Shown piece by piece: positions 43,172 through 51,289 of a stretch of 64,000 bases of DNA. The translations under genes were made by a program, and so were the position numbers. The notes beneath the pieces were generated by a model, which saw only the letters and a program-made list of their open reading frames with translations, searched no databases and was not told where the DNA came from. Position 1 is the first letter of the stretch, and the number at the start of each line of letters is the position of its first letter. This DNA comes from Bryobacteraceae bacterium (GTDB taxonomy: Bacteria > Acidobacteriota > Terriglobia > Bryobacterales > Bryobacteraceae): contig JAICJH010000007.1 of the NCBI GenBank assembly GCA_025928545.1, positions 62,001 to 126,000 of the forward strand. The letters run 5' to 3'.

Positions 43172-44410
43172 ATGAATCTCGAATCGGCGGCCCAGGAGTT
43201 TCGCAGTCATCGTTGGCACCTCAGCTTCTCGCCGGAACTCGAAGCGCGCTTCGAGGCAGATACGGGCGGCGCCCGCAGTCGTCACCTGGTCACGGCTGGC
43301 CTGGCTGGCCTGGCTGTATACAACATGTTCCTCTTCAACGACCTCATTGTTCGCCCGCAGGTACTTGCGGTAGCCTTGTGCTGGCGCCTCGGTGTGATGA
43401 CACTCTACGGCCTGACTATGCTCGCGCTCATTCGATACGATCTGGTACGACCCTGCTGGCGCGAAGCGGGAATGGCCAGCTGCATCGTGGTCGCTATGGT
43501 GGCGTCGTGCATGATCTTCAGACACACGACTTCGCCGGCAGGCAACTACGATCCCTTTGTGTTCGGCCTGATCTTCATGGCAGGCAACATCGCTTTTGCG
43601 CTGCGCTTCAGGGAGGCCATTGTCACCTCGGCTCTGGCGCTGGGCGTGGCAGCGGCCTTTGTTCTGGATCAAACCAGCATGCCGAGCGAGGCGAAACTCT
43701 TTGCACTGGGGCTGATGCTGGGAACAGGCGTTTTCACCGTTATGGCCTGCTACCGCGTCGAGCACGCGAGCCGGCAGTCCTACCTGCTGATCCTGCGCGA
43801 GGAACTCCGCGCTGAGACCGCCCTCCGCTCGGCCGACGAGTTTGCAAGGATCTCTGAGACCGATGCTCTGACCCGGTTGGCCAATCGTCGCTGGCTGGAT
43901 GTCACGCTTCCGCTGTTATGGATGAGGGCACAGAAGCGGCGCGACTCACTGGCGGCGCTGATGGTGGACATCGATAACTTCAAGCGATTCAACGACCGCT
44001 TCGGGCACCTGGCTGGCGACGAATGTCTGCGAAGCGTGGCGGCGGCCATGAGTGCGAGCCTGCGCGAGGGCGACTTCATCGCCCGGATCGGCGGCGAAGA
44101 GTTCCTTGTGCTAATCAGGGCGGCATCGCTTGCGTTGGCCCAGGCTGCAGCGGAGCGGCTGCGCCTCGGGGTTGAGCAGCTGGCCATTGCTCACGATGGC
44201 GTCGCAGGTCAGGCTGTCGTGACTGTCAGTATCGGTATCGCGCTGATCCGCCCCGGGCCGGAGACGGATCCGGCGTCACTAATTGAAGCTGCAGACGCCG
44301 CTTTGTACGAGGCCAAGCGAAATGGCCGCAATTGCTGGGCCGTGGCGGAAGTTCACGACCGCACCGTCCAGACGGCTTTATGGACAAAGCAGCGAAAGGC
44401 CCCGGTGTAG
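43172..44410 (+). CDS. Membrane-anchored diguanylate cyclase (GGDEF)
   Basis: 412 aa from ATG 43172; a TTG 11 codons earlier is possible. Residues ~40-210 contain about six hydrophobic helices ('HLVTAGLAGLAVYNMFLF', 'ALCWRLGVMTLYGLTMLALI', 'ASCIVVAMVASCMIF', 'FGLIFMAGNIAFAL', 'AIVTSALALGVAAAFVL', 'LFALGLMLGTGVFTVMA'), with no extra sensor domain. The C-terminal GGDEF domain has 'SETDALTRLANRRWLDVTLPLL', 'MVDIDNFKRFNDRFGHLAGDE' and active site IGGEEFLV. It should synthesise cyclic-di-GMP at the membrane. Confidence 0.92.
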   Translation: MNLESAAQEFRSHRWHLSFSPELEARFEADTGGARSRHLVTAGLAGLAVYNMFLFNDLIVRPQVLAVALCWRLGVMTLYGLTMLALIRYDLVRPCWREAGMASCIVVAMVASCMIFRHTTSPAGNYDPFVFGLIFMAGNIAFALRFREAIVTSALALGVAAAFVLDQTSMPSEAKLFALGLMLGTGVFTVMACYRVEHASRQSYLLILREELRAETALRSADEFARISETDALTRLANRRWLDVTLPLLWMRAQKRRDSLAALMVDIDNFKRFNDRFGHLAGDECLRSVAAAMSASLREGDFIARIGGEEFLVLIRAASLALAQAAAERLRLGVEQLAIAHDGVAGQAVVTVSIGIALIRPGPETDPASLIEAADAALYEAKRNGRNCWAVAEVHDRTVQTALWTKQRKAPV

Positions 44411-44487
44411 ATCGATTACCGCTTCCACTGCCCCTATAGCTAGCTGTCCGCAAATTTCGCCGCAACTCCGTAAGCGGAGCTTCCAGG

Positions 44488-44611
44488 GATGAATCGCGGC
44501 ACCCGTCCGTTCAGTTTACGGCGGACCAGTCGTACGAGTTCCGCGATGGCGGCAAATTCGCCACTATCGTCGTGGATAAGACGATGGCTCCCGATGCACG
44601 CCGGTTCACGC
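44488..44611 (+). pseudogene. Possible remnant of a decayed reading frame
   Basis: A frame on the plus strand has protein-like composition (VQFTADQSYEFRDGGKF, then ATIVVDKTMAPDARRF). It lacks a start, is ~41 codons long, and stops being sensible at the border of repeat A near 44612. It may be a piece of a gene cut by the rearrangement that placed repeat A here. Identity unknown. Confidence 0.3.
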
Positions 44612-44773
44612 CGATTCGAATGGCTAGTTGCCGGTCGGGATCTTGTCTGCCTTGTCGATAATGATGAACTTTGCGGGCGCGGTTCGGGTTTCGAGTCTGA
44701 GGCCGAGGTCCTGAATGGCGCTCGCGATGGAACCTGCTGCGAGGTCCTCCATCGAGACATTGACCGATATGTC
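44612..44773. repeat. Repeat A, copy 1 (3' end of TIGR03435-3)
   Basis: About 162 bases repeated at 37227-37388 with roughly 95% identity by eye. It covers the last ~48 codons of the TIGR03435 gene and 12 bases beyond its stop, starting at CGATTCGAATGGCTAG. Confidence 0.85.
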
Positions 44774-45325
44774 ATATTCACCCGCGATGCCCGTTCCGTC
44801 CGTCACCGGCCGACCTGACATTCTGGCCAGCGTACGGGCAAACTCGGGCAAAGTCATCTTCGTGAATGTGACTTTGCCGCCATTTGTCTGGAAACCGGGG
44901 CGGCTTGCTTCCGTGGATTTCGTCAACCTGGGGCCGTCCTTCGCAGCCACCAGCACCAGTCCGGCGCGCGGTTTCGTCTCTTCATGCGAAACCATCCTGA
45001 ACCGTTCGGCCAACAGGTGCTGCAACATCACGGGAACATCGGCCTGCGACTTACCCTCAGGCAATGTCGCGACGATATCGTAGCGCTCGTCATCCAGCCA
45101 TTGCGGGCCGCTGATTTGATCCTGATCGACACCCATCGCCAGGGCGATGACGCCTTTCAGTTTTACGGCAGGATAGGTAATTCGTCCAGGATCCTGTTGC
45201 CGCGGAACCGCACCTGTAGATCTGGCGCCACTGCCATTTTCGGCTGCGGAGCGCTTTACGGAAGCGACGTCAAAGGTTTGCGCTGCGAGCGCGAGTGCAC
45301 AGAGGGCGAGTATCGTTATTTTCAT
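44624..45325 (-). CDS. TIGR03435-family exported protein (copy 3)
   Basis: 233 aa from ATG 45325 (a start ten codons earlier is open but out of the signal). Signal peptide KITILALCALALAAQ then the family start TFDVASVKRS. Middle: 'LKGVIALAMGV' and 'GPQWLDDERYDIVATLPEG', and the 'LAERFRMVSHEETKPRAGLVLV' segment. End: 'GRPVTDGTGIAGEYDISVNV' and 'LGLRLETRTAPAKFIIIDKADK', the standard TIGR03435 tail. The family is expanded in Solibacter and has no known function. Last gene of the GntR-ABC operon; its 3' end is duplicated at 37227. Confidence 0.85.
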   Translation of the reverse strand: MKITILALCALALAAQTFDVASVKRSAAENGSGARSTGAVPRQQDPGRITYPAVKLKGVIALAMGVDQDQISGPQWLDDERYDIVATLPEGKSQADVPVMLQHLLAERFRMVSHEETKPRAGLVLVAAKDGPRLTKSTEASRPGFQTNGGKVTFTKMTLPEFARTLARMSGRPVTDGTGIAGEYDISVNVSMEDLAAGSIASAIQDLGLRLETRTAPAKFIIIDKADKIPTGN

Positions 45326-45368
45326 TTTGGCGAGCGGGTGCAAGTATATTACCAATGTTTCGACCCAT

Positions 45369-46110
45369 CTAATTGGGCGATGGCCGCGAGACAGAATCGA
45401 TGATCAGCGTATCGACCGGGCCTTTTGCCGATTCGAGTTTGAGCCCCAGTTGCTCCTGAACGGCCGTGAAGATGGAAGGCCCGGCAGCCCCGGTTTGGAT
45501 GCGATCTATCGGGCCGATTCCGATCCCACCAGGAGTTCCGTCGTCGTTTGTATAGCTCAGCTTTATGTGCCACGCTCCGGTCAGGCCTGTCTTATCGACG
45601 ATGGGACGACCGACAAGCCGGGCAAGGCTATTGACGAAGAGACTCCAGTTCAGGATGGAGCCGCTGCCGTCCGCGAGCGGGTCGTTTGCTTTCGCCTCTC
45701 GCATTTTAGGGCCGGTTTTCGCGAGCGTCAGAAGGTAGATGGGAGACGCTTTTGTTTCGCGATGTACTTTGAGCTGAAGACGCTCTGAAAGGAGCATTTG
45801 AAGCCGCTGGTATTGCGCCTCCATGGATGACGGCGCGCCGGACGGCGGTTTGGCTCGAAAATCATAGAAGTCCGAATCCAGCCACTTTGGTCCGCCGACA
45901 ACGCGCTCGGGCGGAAGATGCCATGCAAGCCAAATCACGTTGCGGATGGTCATGCCGGAGATTGAAAATTCTCCGCCTTTCAAGACCTTCATGGTGGATC
46001 TCTCAGAGGCGGGATCAGTGGGGCGGATGGATGCAACCTCAAACTTTTCCGCGGCATTACCTGTACTGTGCGCAATGGCCAGAATGGCGACGATAAACTG
46101 GAGTTCTCAT
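45369..46110 (-). pseudogene. TIGR03435-family gene (copy 2) with a frameshift in its signal peptide
   Basis: The mature part is open from 45992 and reads as a normal family member ('GGPKWLDSDFYDFRAKPPSG', 'GRPIVDKTGLTGAWHIKLSY', 'LGLKLESAKGPVDTLIIDS'). Upstream, an ATG at 46110 with MRT would join 'FIVAILAIAHSTGNA' and FEVASIRP if one C were removed near codon 4. In the open frame that start becomes TGA. As it stands the export signal is lost unless a CTG/ATT start or slippage is used. A sequencing error is also possible. Confidence 0.6.
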
Positions 46111-46127
46111 ACCGGGATTCTCTCGAT

Positions 46128-46955
46128 TCAGTTCTCCGTTGGCTTTTGGGCACTATCCACCACGAACACTTCGACCGGCGCCTTGCCTGATTCCAGGTTC
46201 AAGCCGAGCGTATGGATTGAGGTGAAGATGTTGGGGATGCCCGAGGGAACCTGGTCGGGCGTGTCGGGGCGGCCGCCGTAGGCCAGAGAGCTGTCGCGGG
46301 CGAACTTCAGGTGGAGATCGAATATGGCTGTCGAACCTGTCTTGTCGATAATCGGGCGGCCCAGAAGTCCGGTCAACTGCTGGACGAAGGACGCCATCGG
46401 AACGGCTGTACCTACCATTGCCAGGCCGAGGCCGTCTGGTGTTCCGGGCTGGAGGATGTAGTCGCAGGTGGGCAGGTTTTTGGGATCGGGCGGAGGCGGC
46501 GGGCCTTTCTTGTCCCATGGGGTGCAACTGCCCGGCTTCGTGGGGGGCAGCTTCAGGCCACCTTTCGTGACGGATAAGAAGTATACGGGCAGCTCCCTTT
46601 TTTCCCGATGCCACTTCAATTTGAACCGGTCTTCCAGTACCGGCGCGAGCATGTGCCACAGATCCGACAAATTGGCGGGGCGCGAGGCTTTGGCCGCGAT
46701 GTTGTATTTCGCCGACGAGATCCATGGCTGGCCGGGAGGAGTGAAGAACAGGAATTTCGGTACGCTCCAGGCGATTTTGACAAAATCGCTTAACGCGCAA
46801 TCGTGCATGGTGAGCTGCGTGGAGGACATCGAACTGTTGCCACAGAACTGGCCACCCGGGGGACTGGGCTTGATGGATGCCACTTCGAAACGCGGAAGTT
46901 GATCGGCAGCATACAGGCAAAGGGAGGAGTAAAGAACGACCGCGGCAGATTTCAT
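46128..46955 (-). CDS. TIGR03435-family exported protein (copy 1)
   Basis: 275 aa from ATG 46955, at an ATGA overlap with the second permease. Signal peptide KSAAVVLYSSLCLYAA, then RFEVASIKPSPPGG. Paired Cys (GQFCGNS, HDCALSDF). 'PGQPWISSAKYNIAAKASRP' and 'LEDRFKLKWHREKRELPVYFLSV' follow, then 'GRPIIDKTGSTAIFDLHLKF' and 'TLGLNLESGKAPVEVFVVDSAQ'. Unlike most TIGR03435 genes it is translationally coupled to ABC permease genes, a clue that the family may work with exporters. Confidence 0.87.
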   Translation of the reverse strand: MKSAAVVLYSSLCLYAADQLPRFEVASIKPSPPGGQFCGNSSMSSTQLTMHDCALSDFVKIAWSVPKFLFFTPPGQPWISSAKYNIAAKASRPANLSDLWHMLAPVLEDRFKLKWHREKRELPVYFLSVTKGGLKLPPTKPGSCTPWDKKGPPPPPDPKNLPTCDYILQPGTPDGLGLAMVGTAVPMASFVQQLTGLLGRPIIDKTGSTAIFDLHLKFARDSSLAYGGRPDTPDQVPSGIPNIFTSIHTLGLNLESGKAPVEVFVVDSAQKPTEN

Positions 46956-48436
46956 GGGATCACCTGGTATTGGCTGAGTTTGATATCCGGCAGGTTGTAG
47001 TCGATGGCGGATCCGCCTTCGGGCGAACGGGAGGCAATGGCGATTTTCAGTGATGGCAGAATCGCGCGTGGTATCTGCCATACGAAGCTTCGCGGATCCA
47101 GGTGCTCTTCGTCGATTGCCGCAAAGTAAGTCTGTTTTCGATTGACAGGCGAGAGCCACGTGGCAGTCGGGTAATCCAGCGAAACCGACTGTTGCAGACT
47201 TCCGCTCCACTGGCGGCGTTTCGCCGGATCGAGGAGCCAGACCTGAACATTCGGCAGAGATCGAGGCGATTCACAGATCACTTTCACATTCTGGTTGTCC
47301 GGGTTATCGCCGACGATCGGCGTCTGGCAAGTGGCAAACGGGGTTGGCACCAGGGACTTATCCACCGTCGTCCAGGTGATGCGCGATTGACGATAGAAAT
47401 TTTCGAACGCCTTGCCACGGACCGTTACGGGCGAATCCCCGATTGCCTTGAAGTCGTAGGTTCTGACCTGTATCATTTCCCAGATTGTGGGTTCATCGGG
47501 AGTGAAATACGAATAGGCCTGCGTGGTGCCGTAGGACCGGCCGTCGGTCGCTTCCAGGTTCGGGCGTAAAAGCCGGAGGTCGATTGAAACGCCGGGCTTG
47601 AGGCCTTCTACAATTAACGGGATCGCGAGCTGCACCGTTCCGTCCGGGCGGTAGTTTGTCAAACCGGGATGCGGCTCGTCAGAACCTGACTGTTGCAGCT
47701 TCAAGGGAGTCGATATCGCGTTGGCCGGAATTTGGGTGGAGGGTTTCGTGGGGAACCACCAGGCGATTGCCGCGATTGCGATGGAAATCACACCTGCTGC
47801 CCGAGCGGCGTCGACCGAATGGCGTCCGTATTGGCGAAAAGCAATCCAAAGGGCGGCAAGCGTAATGACGGAGAAAACGACGACTTCCTTTACGTGATGA
47901 ACCGCCGATGTTTCACCCAGACGGAGCGGGAGCGACGGGGCGCCGGCTACGGTTGCCAGCGCAATTGCGATCATCAAGAACTGGGTAAGGTTCCGGACCA
48001 GAGTGGCCACTGCGAGGGAGGTCAGCGTTACCACGAGCAGGACGATCTGCTTCTCAAGTAACGCGTCGGGGTATTCGAGCGGCGCGAAACCACGCGCCTG
48101 CATGACGACGGCGCAGCCGATCAGATACGGAAAGTGTATGAGGGTAATTACGAAGACGACTTTGGCCGCGAGTACTGATCGCCAATCGCACGGCACTGTC
48201 ATCCAGAAAGGCGATTCGGCTACAACCGGATCGTCCAGGACAGCGAGAGCAGCCAGGACGCTCCACGCCAGCGGCAGTAAAATGTACAGCCAACCTTCTT
48301 CGTAGCCGGGAGTGGCATCGCTGCGCCACGAATCGAAGTGGGCGAGCCGGGCGAGAAGGAGCAGAGTCAGGACGATCATCCACCACTGGCGACGGACGTC
48401 TTTCCGGAAGATATGCCAGATGAAGTGGAGTCTCAT
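46952..48436 (-). CDS. ABC-2-like permease with large soluble C-terminal domain (second)
   Basis: 494 aa from ATG 48436, overlapping the first permease stop (ATGA) and preceded by GGGAG. Membrane helices fill ~15-250 ('WWMIVLTLLLLARLAHF', 'LYILLPLAWSVLAALAVL', 'VVFVITLIHFPYLIGCAVV', 'VVFSVITLAALWIAF', 'VISIAIAAIAWWF'). The C-terminal ~240 residues are soluble and beta-rich, with 'TVQLAIPLIVEGLKPGVSIDLRLLRP', matching the same region of the neighbour permease. It begins 'MRLHFIWHIFRKDVRRQWW', the same start pattern as its partner, so the two are paralogues forming a heterodimer. Confidence 0.8.
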   Translation of the reverse strand: MRLHFIWHIFRKDVRRQWWMIVLTLLLLARLAHFDSWRSDATPGYEEGWLYILLPLAWSVLAALAVLDDPVVAESPFWMTVPCDWRSVLAAKVVFVITLIHFPYLIGCAVVMQARGFAPLEYPDALLEKQIVLLVVTLTSLAVATLVRNLTQFLMIAIALATVAGAPSLPLRLGETSAVHHVKEVVVFSVITLAALWIAFRQYGRHSVDAARAAGVISIAIAAIAWWFPTKPSTQIPANAISTPLKLQQSGSDEPHPGLTNYRPDGTVQLAIPLIVEGLKPGVSIDLRLLRPNLEATDGRSYGTTQAYSYFTPDEPTIWEMIQVRTYDFKAIGDSPVTVRGKAFENFYRQSRITWTTVDKSLVPTPFATCQTPIVGDNPDNQNVKVICESPRSLPNVQVWLLDPAKRRQWSGSLQQSVSLDYPTATWLSPVNRKQTYFAAIDEEHLDPRSFVWQIPRAILPSLKIAIASRSPEGGSAIDYNLPDIKLSQYQVIP

Positions 48437-49923
48437 TTGGGCGGCTCCCTTTTGAAAGAGTTCAGGTCGAGATTCCGAAGCGTCAAATCGACGATGGCAT
48501 TGCCGCGGGGCAGCAGCGGCCAGGCGGCCCATTGTCCGTCGATCCTTCCGACGCTGTTGCCAACCCGGTGCAGCGGCGATAACCAGGGGTCATGCGGAAA
48601 CGGCGACCGGTCGAAGAAGTCTCTGCGACGCAGATAGCCGAGGCCCATTGGCGCTGCGCCGGCAGGACCCACGCCCATCTCACGCGAGCCATATTCGGGT
48701 GACTCACATGCTATTGTTTCGACCCTCATGTACGGATCCGTTCCGTCCCTGGCGGTGGCAGTGCAGTTGCCTAGTCCATTAACGTGTATCGGCTGGTTGG
48801 GAACCAGAGTTGTCGCCCGACCCGGCTGATGGAAGCTGGCCAGAATCCGGCTTTCTAGCGTGATCGGGGCGCTTCGGACTCGTTTCCAGACTGCGGCGTC
48901 GTAGAACTGGATTACGAGCCAATAGGAACCGGGGCGGAACTGTTGGATGCTGGTCAGGATACGCCGATGCCAGAATTCGGAATTCGAGGTTGGCCAATCG
49001 GCTGCCACGCGTTCTCCGGAAGGCAGGATGAGGTTGAGACTGATCTGATCGAAGCGCGTCGCCGCACCTGTCGGCAGTTGCGTGAAGGAGATCGGAATGG
49101 CAACTGTCGTGAGTCTGGGGTCGTACGAGGTATACCTTGTCTCGCTGTTATCGAGCTGAGCCGAGATCGGAGTTTGTCCGGGAGGAGCCGGTTCGATGGC
49201 TGCTTTCAGCGCTGCCGAAGTGTCGCGTGACAGTTCGTTGTATAAGCCGGCGGCAGCCACGAAGGCAAGGAGAGCAACAGCGCGGGCGAAGTTGGTGGAG
49301 CGCTTCGCGAACTGAAGGAGTGCTACTACGAGAGCGCCGAGGGCCAGTGTCACAAGCGCTATAGTCCAGCGCACATCCCAGAAATTGTCAGGCGCGCCGG
49401 GACGGTTAACACGATTGTTCAGGAAGATGAAGCCTGCTGCCACTGTAATGACGACCAGCAGATACTGAGAAATATTTTTCACGACGGCGACCACGGCGAT
49501 TGCAGGCAGCATGAAACCGAGAAGCACAAACTGTTTCCAAAAAAGATGAGGCAGGTGTTCCAGCGGATTGAAGCCGCGCGCGATCAGGATTGCCGAGGTG
49601 GCCAGGAAATACGGCACGTTGATGGAGGCCACGATCAAGGCCGTCTTGGCCAGGGCGAGGGGTCCGCGTCCACAAGGAAGAGCTACCCAGAACTGGCGGT
49701 CGCCCGCAAGTGGGTCCTGAATAATGACGAGCGCGATCAGGAGACTCCAGAAAAATGGCAGACCCAGGTTTAGCCAGCTGGCGCCGACTTCGACGTTCGG
49801 CCAGACGAACGCCGGGCGGGCGGCCTCCTGATACGTCCAGATGGCGAGGAGAACGAAGGCGAGCAGGATCGCCCATCGAAGCCTCTCGACGTCCTTTCGC
49901 AGGATTTGCCAGGCCAAACGCAT
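48433..49923 (-). CDS. ABC-2-like permease with large soluble C-terminal domain (first)
   Basis: 496 aa from ATG 49923, five bases after the ATPase stop; the ribosome binding site GGAGA lies inside that stop region. It begins 'MRLAWQILRKDVERLRW'. About eight helices at ~15-260 ('AILLAFVLLAIWTYQ', 'LGLPFFWSLLIALVII', 'TALIVASINVPYFLATSAIL', 'FVLLGFMLPAIAVVAVV', 'YLLVVITVAAGFIFL'), then a ~230-residue soluble, beta-rich domain ('LTTVAIPISFTQLPTG', 'GSYWLVIQFYDAAVWKRVRS'). If the domain is outside the membrane it could meet the exported TIGR03435 proteins. Confidence 0.8.
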   Translation of the reverse strand: MRLAWQILRKDVERLRWAILLAFVLLAIWTYQEAARPAFVWPNVEVGASWLNLGLPFFWSLLIALVIIQDPLAGDRQFWVALPCGRGPLALAKTALIVASINVPYFLATSAILIARGFNPLEHLPHLFWKQFVLLGFMLPAIAVVAVVKNISQYLLVVITVAAGFIFLNNRVNRPGAPDNFWDVRWTIALVTLALGALVVALLQFAKRSTNFARAVALLAFVAAAGLYNELSRDTSAALKAAIEPAPPGQTPISAQLDNSETRYTSYDPRLTTVAIPISFTQLPTGAATRFDQISLNLILPSGERVAADWPTSNSEFWHRRILTSIQQFRPGSYWLVIQFYDAAVWKRVRSAPITLESRILASFHQPGRATTLVPNQPIHVNGLGNCTATARDGTDPYMRVETIACESPEYGSREMGVGPAGAAPMGLGYLRRRDFFDRSPFPHDPWLSPLHRVGNSVGRIDGQWAAWPLLPRGNAIVDLTLRNLDLNSFKREPPK

Positions 49924-49928
49924 GAGAG

Positions 49929-50828
49929 TTATCTCCGACCTTTGGCGGATTTTGCGAGAGCGACAAAGATAGAGCGCAGCGGCATGGGGCGCACGTTGAC
50001 TTCGCGGACTGCCGGGAAGCAGCGGCGGATTTGTTGTTCGTGCTGCGCGGAGTCGAAGTGAGAATCCGTGAAGCGAACTACCGACCCGGATTGCTCGACG
50101 TTCAGCCACGCGGGAGGTGTGTCGTTCGGGAGCTGGGCTGCTGCGTCGAGAACAAGTTCCACATCGCGGAACCGTGTGGAGAGTGCGCCCATTTCTTCGG
50201 TGAAGCGGACGCTTCCCAGATCCATGTACGCGACGTGGGTGGCGAAGCTTTCGATTTCGGCGAGATCGTGCGATGCAAGAAACACGGTGGTTTCCGAACC
50301 GGCTTCGAGGATGGTTTCGATCAGCTGATCGCGCACGAGGACGTCGAGATTACTGAACGGTTCATCGAGAAAGAGCAGGCTCGGATGATAGGCCAGCGAG
50401 GCCGCAAGTGCTGCTTTCACGCGCTGTCCGCGGGAGAGAGATTTGAGTGGGCGGTCGAGCGGGAGTTCGTAGGCGCGCACGAACTCGGCCACGTCGCTAT
50501 CGTTCCACGCGGGATAGAAATTCCTGCAGTAGGCGAGGAAGCGGCTGACCGTCATCCAGTCGGGAAGCTGGCGGGTTTCCGAAACATAGCCGATGCGCGC
50601 AAGCTCGGCGGGACTGAGGCTGCGGGAATCGACGCCGAGAACTTCGGCGGTACCCGACGAGGGGCGGACCATGTTGAGACAGATCTTCATGGCGGTGGTC
50701 TTCCCCGCTCCGTTGGGTCCGACGAGCGCGAAGACGGAACCTTCCGGAACTTCGAGCGTGAGCGATTCGAGAGCTTCGACTTTGCCGAACTTCTTCGCAA
50801 GGCTGTTGGTGCGCAACATCGTCTTCAT
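49929..50828 (-). CDS. ABC transporter ATP-binding protein
   Basis: 299 aa from ATG 50828, overlapping the GntR stop (ATGA) behind GGAGG. Walker A is GPNGAGKTT (~residues 33-41), the signature loop reads LSRGQRVK in place of LSGGQ, Walker B is LLFLDEPFSNLD and the H-loop is LASHDLAEIESF. The C-terminal ~80 residues are an extra domain after the core. It resembles the YtrB/CcmA-type ATPases that sit next to YtrA-type GntR repressors. It powers the two permeases encoded next. Confidence 0.92.
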   Translation of the reverse strand: MKTMLRTNSLAKKFGKVEALESLTLEVPEGSVFALVGPNGAGKTTAMKICLNMVRPSSGTAEVLGVDSRSLSPAELARIGYVSETRQLPDWMTVSRFLAYCRNFYPAWNDSDVAEFVRAYELPLDRPLKSLSRGQRVKAALAASLAYHPSLLFLDEPFSNLDVLVRDQLIETILEAGSETTVFLASHDLAEIESFATHVAYMDLGSVRFTEEMGALSTRFRDVELVLDAAAQLPNDTPPAWLNVEQSGSVVRFTDSHFDSAQHEQQIRRCFPAVREVNVRPMPLRSIFVALAKSAKGRR

Positions 50829-51220
50829 TTGGGTGCCTCCTTCAACTGCAAGCGGCGCCACTGTTCCGCGATGGATTCCTGCAATTCTTCGAGGCTGACG
50901 CCAAGCCTGATGGCTTCCACGGTGAGCTGTTCGATATCGGCGCGCAGGAGGCGGGTTCGTTCGGGACGCGAGGTGGAGGGCGGCTGGGCGACCACGGTGC
51001 CGATGCCGGGGCGCACTTCGAGGAGCCCTTCCTGCTGGAGTTGGGCGATGACCCGCTGCGCCGTGTTGGCGTGGATTTTGACTGCTTTGCTGAGCGCGCG
51101 AACCGACGGGAAAGGCTCGCCGGGACGCATGCGGCCGGAGACGATGGCCTTGCGGGCGGCGAAGGCTACCTGTTCATACGCGGGTATTCCGGGCTGGATG
51201 ACGACGTGGAACGGGACCAC
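50825..51220 (-). CDS. GntR-family (YtrA type) transcriptional regulator
   Basis: 131 aa from GTG 51220. The winged helix-turn-helix is 'PAYEQVAFAARKAIVSGRMRPGEPFPSVRALSKAVKIHANTAQRVIAQLQQEGLLEVRPGIGTVV', given as ~15-77. The short C-terminal helical part (~50 residues) is the YtrA type, without a large ligand-binding domain. In B. subtilis YtrA represses an adjacent ABC operon and responds to cell-wall-active stress. The promoter places the transcript start at the start codon and a GTGTA/TACAC dyad overlaps it, so autoregulation is likely. Confidence 0.93.
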   Translation of the reverse strand: MVPFHVVIQPGIPAYEQVAFAARKAIVSGRMRPGEPFPSVRALSKAVKIHANTAQRVIAQLQQEGLLEVRPGIGTVVAQPPSTSRPERTRLLRADIEQLTVEAIRLGVSLEELQESIAEQWRRLQLKEAPK

Positions 51221-51222
51221 AT

Positions 51223-51255
51223 GTGTACTATGGCCCTTGTTACACCAAATGTCAA
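51223..51255 (-). promoter_or_regulatory. Promoter and dyad operator of the GntR-ABC-TIGR03435 operon
   Basis: Minus strand: TTGACA at 51255-51250, 17-base spacer, CATAGT at 51232-51227. The expected transcript start is about 51220, at the GTG start of gntR, so the mRNA would be leaderless. An inverted repeat GTGTA (51223-51227) / TACAC (51241-51245) overlaps the -10 and spacer, as expected for a GntR-family operator (half-sites GT..AC). Confidence 0.75.
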
Positions 51256-51289
51256 GCGGCCGATCGCCGCGGATATATCTTCCAGCCCG

